Assembly (NCBI GenBank): GCA_933228675.1
Contig: OW121741.1
Span: forward strand, 59,364,863 to 59,428,862
Origin: Stomorhina lunata
Lineage: Eukaryota > Arthropoda > Insecta > Diptera > Rhiniidae
Length of the DNA: 64,000 nt
Direction: 5' to 3'
Part shown: piece after piece, positions 56,496 to 64,000 of the stretch
How positions within the stretch are numbered: the stretch's first letter is position 1
Layout of the letters: every line of letters begins with the position of its first letter
Position numbers and translations under genes: made by a program
Notes under the pieces: generated by a model
Seen by the model: only the letters and a program-made list of their open reading frames with translations
Told to the model about the DNA's origin: nothing
The model's database searches: none

Positions 56496-57880
56496 GGTTT
56501 ACGGACCCTTTTTTTTGGAAATAATTCTGTAACTTTTGAGCGACTGGAGATATTTGAATGAAATTTGGCATGCTTATAGTCAAGCAAAAAGCACTGGTCC
56601 ATGAGGCGTCGGGAGAGTGATTGATGGACCTTCAAAGTTGGTCACGTCGGGTGTTCTACTTTTTTAAACATTCGCAAAAAATCAATTTATAGAGGATTGA
56701 AAAGAAATTTTAAACTTAAGTTGTCCTTGAGAATATCTACACAAAATATGCTTACATGTGAAGGATATCTCCTTTAGGTTTCCAGATATTTGGGTAAAAA
56801 GAATTTTTGGGTTGATTTTTTACTTATTTTTTAAGCTTTCTTTGATTTGGTGGACGTATCTGAGGACCAAAAATTTTTAAGAATATTCGTTAAATTTGTA
56901 ATAAAATTCTGAATAATTTTTGTCGGTTATAGATATCTTCTTTCGTTTAAAAGTTAAAAATATTTAAAGTTGAAACTTACAAAAAATGTCGCTTTTTTTG
57001 AGCTTTTCCCTATTTTTTACTAATAAAGAAATATTTTCTTAAGAAACATAAAAAGATTTTTAAAATTTTTAAAAGAAAATATAATGAGAATGCGTATAAA
57101 ACAGATTTCATGGTAATTGGACTTTTGGTTCTCGCACATGCCCTCTCCAAAAAATGTCAATTTGTAAAAAAAAATTTCTCAAAAGGCAAAGCACCGATTT
57201 GAAAAACGTTATGTTTAGATTTTCTGGCATATCTGTTATTGATTAGAAAAGTTTTTTTTGGAAACACGTTGCAAATAGAGTCAGTGTTGCCATATTTGTA
57301 AAAAAAAACTCATTTTTTGAAACCCCTTTTTCCCGAGTTGGGAATTGGGGAATTTTTCAATTAAAATTGGGAATTTGTTTTAGTCTATTGCATTTAGATC
57401 TTATTGATCTACATAACTACAAAATTTTATTGCGATATCTTTATCCATGTCATTTCTACAAAATATCAAAAATTGAAATTATTTTCCATAAAAGAGTAAA
57501 AAAAATAATATTTTTTTTTTACGATACAAAGTGTAAAAAGATTAACTCACTTAAAAAAAATTTTTACTTACTGTTCATCTTCTGGTCTTTCCCAGTCCAA
57601 TGATACTAAACACGTATATCAAGCTTTAATACATAGCCTTTAAAAGCTCTGAAAACGTTGCCCCCCATAGCATTTTTAAGCTAAATATTGGAGTATTGGA
57701 GAGTTTTGTATGCAAGTTAATGTTTTGTATGTAAAGTTAATGGTGCATAGTGGTATTAACACTGCAATTTCTAAACTACTAGACGGATATTGACAAAATT
57801 TGAAACGTCATGAGAAGAGGTGTGAGGCTTTTAGATCAATAGTTAAGAACGTATTTGTCGGTAGCACAGTGCACCACATG
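56496..57880 (+). repeat. Family B repeat, copy 5
   Basis: It starts AACAGTGGTTTACGGACCC and ends TGTCGGTAGCACAGTGCAC, where the gypsy frame begins. Same landmark order as copy 3, including GGTCACGTCGGGTGTTC and CTGGTCTTTCCCAGTCC. The presence of CACAGTG-like strings at both borders suggests they mark family B ends. Confidence 0.75.
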
Positions 57881-58734
57881 CATGTTTACTTGCATCTGTT
57901 GTTATGCAAAATTCTTTAGTGAAATCAGGATACTGGAGCAGAGTTGGACTCATTAATGCTTTCTTTATGTACTTGAATGCAAAGTCGCAATCATCCATTC
58001 AAACGGTACACCTTTTCTAGTTAAGCGTGTAAGATGCCTTGAGTATTCAAAGAAATTTTTAATAAACCTTCGATAATAGTTATTGAAGGCGAAGAACCTT
58101 TTGGCGCTATCCGCGTCCTTAGGCGTCGGATAATTTTCGATTATCGAGTATTTACTGTCATCTGGTAGTATTCCTTTATCTGTACACTTGTGGCCTAGAT
58201 AGGTAACCTCTTTCAAGAAAAATTAAAATTTTTCTGGATGTAACTTTATTTGCGACACAGATCAAAAACAGCAATTAAGTTGGAAAGCATGTGCTCTCAG
58301 AACATCCTATCACGACCAAGTCGTCCATATATAGGAATGCCTGGTCTGGTTTTAAACCACTAAATGCAAGCGTCATCATTCTTTGAAACGAATTAGGTGC
58401 TATTTTTAAGCCATAGGGTAGTCTAGTAAATCAGTATGAACAATTGTTTGTTGAGAATGACGTTAAGTCTCTCGAGTATTTATCCAAACTAATTTGGTGG
58501 AAACCTGACATTAAATCTAGGCAAGAAAAGTATTTTGCTCTGCCAAGTTGGTCTAGGATATCATCGATTCTAGGCAATGGAAATTTATCTGATACTAATT
58601 TTTTATTTATTTGTCTAGTCTATGACGAGTCGCCATCTCTTCTCGTTGAACCTGGGATTGATTTCTTTGGAACCAACAGAATGGGGCTATTATATTCTGA
58701 AAATGATGTTTCGATTATATTATTCTCTATTAGC
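57880..58734 (-). pseudogene. Gypsy-type reverse transcriptase and start of RNase H
   Basis: From 58734 leftward: LIENNIIETSFSEYNSPILL, then (after a frame change) PLPRIDDILDQLGRAKYFSC, LDLMSGFHQISLDKYSRDL, a stop, RLPYGLKIAPNSFQRMM and the catalytic FLYMDDLVVIG. Further on are EVTYLGHKCTDKGILPDDSK, FNNYYRRFIKNFFEYSRHL and near 57890-57930 FCITTDASKHACGA, the first RNase H strand. Motifs are those of gypsy-type Pol, closest in style to the mdg1/412/blood group. There are several frameshifts and stops. The frame is cut by family B copy 5 on the left and a hAT on the right. Confidence 0.9.
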
Positions 58735-58742
58735 GTTTTAAC

Positions 58743-59976
58743 CAGAGACCGAATATTGTTTTATTTTTTAAATCAATCAAGTATAAATATCATTGCCGAT
58801 GAAAATTTATTTTCATTTCGATCGATGAATAAAAATGAGGGATTTATATTTGAAATATAAATATCCCTCATGAAGAAAATTTTAAATATCTTTAACGATA
58901 AATATCCGAACGGAAAAATATTTTATTGATTGCTTTATTTTTGAACTTCTATTTTGACTTTGAAAAAAATAAAATATTTTTGAAGATTTAAAATTTTCAA
59001 CAATGAATGTATGAATATGTTTCCAATGAATTGCAATGTTTTAGGACATCGAAGTTAAACTTAATAGTCCTAATGGAACTATTGGTGGTTTCTTTTACTC
59101 GCAAAACCATTTCAACATAAAATTTGCAACAATAATTGAATTTATTGTTATTAAAACATCCTAATTGACTTTTTATACCAGGACAAATCTTCTTCTTCTG
59201 TCATCCTTGACTCCCAGTGGAGCATAGGGCTTGGGAGGATGCAGCAATTGCCTGGCGTCTCTAGCTACCAGGTACGAACTGTATCCAATTCCCACTCTTA
59301 CCTTCTCATGGCACATCCTGGAAACCTGAGCAACCTAGTTTTAGATGCGGTAAACAACCCGTGTGGGATTCTAGGTCAGGGCTAATATAAAAGGGAGTTA
59401 TCTTAGAGCTATTCCTACGTATATGGTATAAGGGTCTATGATAATTGTACTTGGTAAAGTACGAAAATGCAGTTCAACACGTTAGTTGCGGCTGCAAGCG
59501 GGCGTCAGTCTCGGATCACTATACAAACGTGGCTTGTGTCTTTGGACCCATCACCCATCGTCTTAGCACTCACGATGTTGTAAGCATGGAAATAAACAAC
59601 ATTACAGAATATACTACTCCAAGTGGTAATCATGCGAGAAATTCCCCTGCTACGGCAGCTGGCGCAAGGATTTTGGAGTTGCCTAATTTATGCAAGAACA
59701 TTATGATGAATGAAACGAGGAAAAATACAGAAATAAAATTTGAATATTTTCTATCAAAATTTTTTTTCCATCGGATGAAAAAAGATGAAAATTATTTTGA
59801 ACTTATAAATATCCCAAACGATTTTTTTATTTTCATCGGATTGAAAAACGATACAAAATTTTTCGAACATTTAAAAATCTTTAGGGATTTTTATTATTTT
59901 TTAAACTTCAATGATTGTTTTTGTATGGATTAAAATAAGGAAATATTGTTTTAAAAGTATTAATATTCGGTCTCTG
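58743..59976. mobile_element. Non-autonomous hAT, about 1.23 kb, 8-bp target duplication GTTTTAAC
   Basis: The ends CAGAGACCGAATATT and AATATTCGGTCTCTG are perfect 15-bp inverted repeats. GTTTTAAC flanks the left end at 58735-58742 and follows the right end at 59977-59984. Removing the element restores the gypsy frame from INSQVKT to LIENNIIE, an independent confirmation. The right end also occurs in the duplicated copy (end at 60198). No transposase. A GC-richer segment (59190-59720) is embedded. Confidence 0.9.
59190..59720. other. GC-richer inserted segment of unknown origin
   Basis: This stretch is compositionally distinct, starting TTCTTCTTCTGTCATCCTTG. The plus-strand frame 59445-59933 crosses from it into AT-rich hAT sequence, so it is not a natural gene. 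It may be a LINE 5' or 3' scrap captured by the hAT. Confidence 0.4.
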
Positions 59977-60294
59977 GTTTTAACTTGACTGTTAATTTCA
60001 TCTTTATGTGAATTTGGTATACGGTAGTTTGTGTATCTTTTAACCTCAGCTTTTGTTCGTAGATATTATTAGATACAAAATTTTTCGAACATTTAAAAAT
60101 CTTTAGGGATTTTTATTATTTTTTAAACTTCAATGATTGTTTTTGTTTGGATTAAAATAAGGAAATATTGTTTTAAAAGTATTAATATTCGGTCTCTGGT
60201 TTTAACTTGACTGTTAATTTCATCTTTATGTGAATTTGGTATACGGTAGTTTGTGTATCTTTTAACCTCAGCTTTTGTTCGTAGATATTATTAG
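59851..60294. repeat. 222-bp tandem duplication, about one mismatch
   Basis: The segment from ATACAAAATTTTTCGAAC to GTAGATATTATTAG occurs at 59851-60072 and again at 60073-60294. One substitution is visible (TTGTATGG versus TTGTTTGG). It covers the hAT right end, its target duplication and about 90 bp of gypsy sequence, so it postdates the hAT insertion. Confidence 0.97.
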
Positions 60295-60410
60295 TTGATA
60301 TTGCTTTTGTCTCCAATCCAAAAATATCGCAATATTCTATACAAAGTTTAATTAACGTCGCCATGAATTGATCTGGGAAATTTTTCATTCGTAAGTTTAT
60401 TACTTAAAAA
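60207..60410 (-). pseudogene. Gypsy-type Pol, start of the reverse transcriptase region
   Basis: The frame MKNFPDQFMATLIKLCIEYC, DIFGLETKAISTNN and YEQKLRLKDTQTTVY is the conserved run-in to RT in the mdg1/412 group. Its continuation INSQVKT ends at the hAT target site. Confidence 0.85.
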
Positions 60411-60430
60411 ATCTGTCTGTATTTTTTTTT

Positions 60431-60965
60431 TTAATTTTGTGTGATTATCTGGTAATCATATTTCTGATCGGTTTGTATGTTATCTTGTTTAACTATAACA
60501 ATATTATTGGTAGTATTTAAAAAGCGAATAAATGCATTTTTTGATTTTACTAACATATTTGGAATAAAAACACCTGGTGAAATTTCTTGGTTTGGTATTA
60601 TTATATCATCTTTATTTACAAAATTAAATTTCCGAATTACCTCCGACCTTGGCGGTAAAGAAATTTCGTTTTGGTTATCAGTTAATGGTATAGATATACT
60701 ATGTGTCAAATTAGACGATCGTAGGATAAAATATTCATGTTCATCAATAAAATCCAATATGCAATTGTACCTCTTAATAAAGTCCATACCTATTATTCCG
60801 TCACATGGTACTGGAAAATTGTTTTCGACTACTTGGAAATAATGTGGCACTATAAAATTTTTTTATTTTCATTTCTAGGAATACTGTTCCTAGTGATTGT
60901 ATTTTACCATTTCCTATTCCGCTAATTGTTATTGTTTTATGATTTAAGTCAAGATCCATTAGCTT
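60431..60965 (-). pseudogene. Gypsy-type aspartic protease region, frameshifted
   Basis: From 60965 one frame reads LVKLMDLDLNHKTITISGIG and GKIQSLGTVFLEMKI. After a shift near 60845 the next frame reads PHYFQVVENNFPVPCDGIIG, MDFIKRYNCILDF and continues open to 60431 through SLPPRSEVIRKFNF and ISPGVFIPNMLV. The ISGIG and DGIIGMDF strands are typical of gypsy-type protease; the DTGA-like active site upstream is not clearly preserved. One frameshift is certain. Confidence 0.82.
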
Positions 60966-61250
60966 TACTAACGAAATGCCTGTGTTGACTAGTTATTGTG
61001 GTGTTTAAAATGTCTGTATAAATTTGTATAGATAAACATAAGTTGACGTTTAAGTTATACACTTTGCGATTCACTGGGTTGATCCTGGGGGTCCTCGGAG
61101 TTTTCCGAAGTATTTCCATTTGAGTTTGTTGCCTGTACATAGTGTCGATTGCCACGATTATTGTCATATCTTTATCTATTTCTATTATTGTAATTGCTAG
61201 TATTATTATTGTTATTATAATTATTATTATTATTTTTTTTTTATTTAATT
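60966..61250 (-). pseudogene. Gypsy-type Gag C-terminal remnant with Asn-rich tract
   Basis: On the minus strand a (AAT)n-like tract (61190-61245) encodes runs of Asn, followed by RGNRHYVQATNSNGNTSENS and EDPQDQPSES. Asn-rich, acidic Gag tails of this type precede protease in mdg1/412-group elements. Stops follow. No zinc knuckle is visible. Confidence 0.6.
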
Positions 61251-61880
61251 TAATTTTATTGAAAGTTTTTATATTATAAACATTTCATCTTAATTCTAAT
61301 CCCGCGAAGCCTTTGGCTTGTCTGCTGGAGGTTGAGATCAATTGAAAATGTAATAATTCTAAATAATAATAGATATAATATAAAATAGTAATATACATTT
61401 AGCCAATTCACAGTCTCTGCTATTGTATGCTATTGTCCTATTGTCATAAATATTTATGACTGTCATAAAAATTTTGTTGGTATTTCCCATTAAAAAATAT
61501 TATATGACAATATCACTTTGAAACCTATGTTTACTCACCGTGCTATTTAATTCAGTGATGCCACGCTCATATTTCAGCGTTTTTTGTTTGAAAAAATTGG
61601 CATGATTGATCTTATCAAATTTTTTCTGTTGACAGATAATTTCGCACCAAAATTAAAACAAAAACAATTACGATTTTTTTTAACAAAAAAATCGAAATCA
61701 AATACATAATACAAATTTGGAAATGGAATCTGACAATGTGGTAAGTTCTTGTTGTTTTTCTTTTTCTGTGTAGTAGTATGACGTCTTTCAAAATATACAA
61801 TGGTTAATATACGACAGGTGTTCATAGTAGTGCTATTTGACCCTAAATAGCACTTTAAGATTTAGCACTTTAGTAGACAT
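61251..61880. other. AT-rich spacer, likely 3' region of the right-hand LINE
   Basis: A small palindrome ATAAATATTTATGACTGTC lies near 61446. TAGTGCTATTT, AAATAGCACTT and TTAGCACTTTAGTAG phrases near 61830-61875 resemble the subterminal GTAGATAGCAC motif of the 4.4-kb element. No gene is supported. Confidence 0.35.
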
Positions 61881-61899
61881 AGTGAATTGGCTAATTATT

Positions 61900-62853
61900 T
61901 CATTGGGAAAGTATAAAGTGGGATTTTAAATATTTTTTCTTCTTATACGGATTATCAATCTGAGTTATTGATGTTGGAAGTTTGTTAAAAATGTTTGGTA
62001 GCATAACTGTTAAAACATTCTTTCCATAATTATTTTGGTGGCGTTCAACTTTGTATCTTCCTTCAACGCGACTTCTTGTGTTGTATGGATGATCTAGTGG
62101 TTGAAGGAATCTGCGATCATTGAAAAATTCAGTCAATAGCGTGATTTTGAAGATACTGTTGACATTTAGTATATGCAAATTAGATGCAATGCTGTTGTTT
62201 AATACGTTGTTTTGTTGTAAGTTGTTTTCATTGATGTTGTTTATGATTCTGGTGTTGTTGTATACATATATGTTGTTTTGCGAATCGTTGAAAATGCTAC
62301 TGTTGTTGTTACTTACAGGTGTGATACTGTTTTGATGTATGTAAAAGTGATGATTAACATCTGATGTGTAGTTTGGGTTTGTAAAATTTGTGTTGACGCT
62401 AGTACTTATGTTGTTGGAGCTAAAGATGCTGTTGTTGTTTGCATTGTGGCTGCCATAATTATATTTTTTCATTAAAATTTTAAGTATTTGATTTTGAGTG
62501 CTTTGCTGGTTTTTGCAGTAGTTTGAACTACCCCATGCTGTAATGCCATGTCGTAGGTAGGACTCAACAAGAGAAAAATACGCTTGTCTGAGAACAGGAT
62601 ACGTTGCGCAGTTGCTGAGGTGAAAAAGATTATACGCTGAACTTCTTAGTTTTTTTTGAAGATATTGAATATGCGTAAGCCATTTAAAATTATGATCTAC
62701 GTGTACTCCAAGATACTTATACGATGTCACCATTTCTATAGTTGTAGAGCATAAATCTACGTTGATTGCATTGCTAACGGTGTGAAGACAGTTAGTGTCA
62801 TGGAATTTTAAATTGAATTGAAAATTGGGCATATGTGGTGATTTAAGATGCAT
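61900..62853 (-). pseudogene. LINE C-terminal region with Asn-rich insertion
   Basis: The frame starts HLKSPHMPNFQFNLKFHD, has YKYLGVHVDHNFKWLTHIQY, RQAYFSLVESYLRHGITAWG, and ends with LPNIFNKLPTSITQI and KKKKYLKSHFI, all common in CR1/jockey-type tails. Between about residues 130 and 210 there is an Asn/Ser-rich low-complexity insert. It should join the RT frame upstream, but about 20 residues (the NKTK region) are missing at 62853. Confidence 0.8.
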
Positions 62854-63653
62854 TACTTTTTGAGCTCATTTTGCATGCTGATAGTTGCGAATTGAACGTT
62901 TTTGTTAGCAACTAAAATTGCTGTGTCATCTGCATACGCAAATGGTGTGCTGTCTTTTAGGATCTTGAGCAGTTCGTTTGCATATAAAATATAAAGCACA
63001 GGACCGAGTTTTGAACCTTGAGGTACACCAAAATTTGAGGGAGTTTCAGTACTTAACACGTCTTTGATTTTAACGTGGTACGCTCTTAACTCTAAATAGT
63101 TCTTAAACCAGTTAAGACAGTTTCCTCTTATTCCATTTCTTTCAAGAACGTCCAATAGATTTGCGTGAGAGAGTGTATCAAATGCTTTGCTGAAATCAAT
63201 AAATAAGGCTAAGCAATGGATGTTTTCGCTAAGGCATTTATTTATGTAGTTAGAAAAATTTCCAAGAAGTTTGTTGATATTTTTTCCCTTTTGGAAACCA
63301 TATTGGTTAGGGTTTATTATTTTGTATTTTGTTAAAAAATTGTTTAATCTCCTCACTATTATTTCTTCCAGAACCTTTTCTATTACCGACAGTATAGATA
63401 TCGGTCTATAATTGTTGCAATCGTTTTTTGCACCGCTTTTGTAAATTGGGCGTATAATGGATGTTTTTAATATGTTGGGTATAGAAGGTTCGTTGATAGA
63501 TCTGTTTATAAATGATGTTATAGCAGGAGTAAGTTGTGATGCATTGTTTTTTAAATCCTTAGATCGAATTCCATCTATACTTGCACCTTTTTTAGTATTT
63601 AATTTTATTAAAATATGGTAAACTTCTTGCTCATTTGCATAAGATAAGAACAT
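62853..63653 (-). pseudogene. LINE reverse transcriptase, palm domain
   Basis: Motifs in order: GASIDGIRSKDLKNN, IRPIYKSGAKNDCNNYRPIS, NQYGFQKGKNINKLL, ALFIDFSKAFDTLSHANLL, NFGVPQGSKLGPVLYILYAN and the catalytic FAYADDTAILVANK. The frame is open for 266 codons and ends at QNELKK. All palm motifs are intact. The upstream linker frame is offset by a short gap at 63654-63673. Confidence 0.88.
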
Positions 63654-63673
63654 CGAGTTCGGTATTGTAGTTT

Positions 63674-64000
63674 TTACATATTTAAAGGTTGTAATATTTG
63701 CGCATTTCTATTGAAGTTTTCTGCAAAATCATTTGCTATGTTTAAAATGTTTTGGGTTTTAAAGTTTTTGATTATAGTATTGTCTATAGTTTTTGAGTTT
63801 TTACCCGTTATCTCATTAACAAGTTGCCACGTTTTTCGTATGTTGTTTTTGTTTTCTATAAACATTTTTCTATAGTAATCGTTTTTTGCGAAAATTAGTT
63901 TTTTGTTTAAAAAGTTTCTAAATTTTTTATATTCATTTTCATAAATTTTGTTTTTTTTTATTATTAATCCATTTAATATAAAGTTTATCCCGTATATCAC
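63674..64000 (-). pseudogene. LINE ORF2 linker between endonuclease and RT, partial
   Basis: The frame includes YRKMFIENKNNIRKTWQLVN and EITGKNSKTIDNTIIKNF, then IANDFAENFNRNAQIL, the usual run-in to RT in this kind of LINE. It continues past the right edge. Confidence 0.75.

Larger units (their letters stand above)
61900..64000 (-). mobile_element. Second non-LTR retrotransposon (CR1/Daphne-like style), runs off the window
   Basis: Three minus-strand frames form one decayed ORF2. The right one (64000-63674) is the linker before RT. The middle one (63653-62853) is RT. The left one (62853-61900) is the C-terminal region with an Asn-rich insert. Pieces are separated by short shifts or deletions. 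The clade is not certain. Confidence 0.8.

Noticed and set aside
58444..58860. A 138-codon plus-strand frame
   Set aside because: It is antisense to gypsy reverse transcriptase and runs into the hAT end.
59445..59933. A 162-codon plus-strand frame that begins with a Cys/Arg-rich segment
   Set aside because: It crosses from a GC-richer scrap into AT-rich hAT sequence, and the tandem duplication begins inside it. No domain is visible.

Overview
This is repeat-dense, AT-rich eukaryotic DNA, most likely from a fly (Diptera). The evidence is short introns with GTAAGT donors, fly-type mobile elements (DINE-1/Helentron-like copies with GTCY arrays, DD37E and DD41D mariners, Bel-Pao, gypsy, RTE-like and jockey-like elements) and a tRNA-derived SINE. 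There are no operons, ribosome binding sites or CRISPR arrays. Almost every recognisable protein is a broken transposon protein. I cannot name the species.

Layout. 1-2462: a 21-bp self-complementary minisatellite of about 75 copies fused to a decayed Helitron Rep/helicase. 2967-12120: two DINE-like copies in opposite orientation, a LINE 3' end, a Tc1 relic, and a coiled-coil gene relic split by the second DINE copy. That copy itself carries a GGGCC MITE and a DD37E mariner. 12339-12475: a well-formed exon on the minus strand, the best host-gene candidate. 12781-23825: a DINE-like copy interrupted by a 9.74-kb element with TA flanks and inverted termini. Inside that lie an RTE relic, a 1.05-kb long-TIR element and a 4.88-kb hAT with an 8-bp target duplication. 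23830-28590: an unclassified repeat (called family B here), a DINE fragment, then a possible host promoter and first exon at 27234-27996. 28590-31975: a jockey-like LINE interrupted by a DD41D mariner.

33140-57880: Bel-Pao scraps, family B copies and six DINE copies or fragments, several in mirror-image or head-to-tail junctions. The DINE copies host further insertions: a TA-flanked 779-bp element, a SINE, a 2.33-kb hAT, a 779-bp hAT MITE and a 4.4-kb long-TIR element. 57880-61250: a gypsy-type LTR retrotransposon relic on the minus strand, split by a 1.23-kb non-autonomous hAT whose right end is tandemly duplicated. 61900-64000: a second LINE that runs off the window.

The window is best read as layers of nested insertion. 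Several target-site duplications can be checked against uninterrupted copies or reading frames elsewhere in the window, which gives relative insertion orders. The two most interesting non-transposon signals are the exon at 12339-12475 and the promoter and exon candidate at 27234-27996. Start codons and exact element borders are approximate unless a target duplication is stated.
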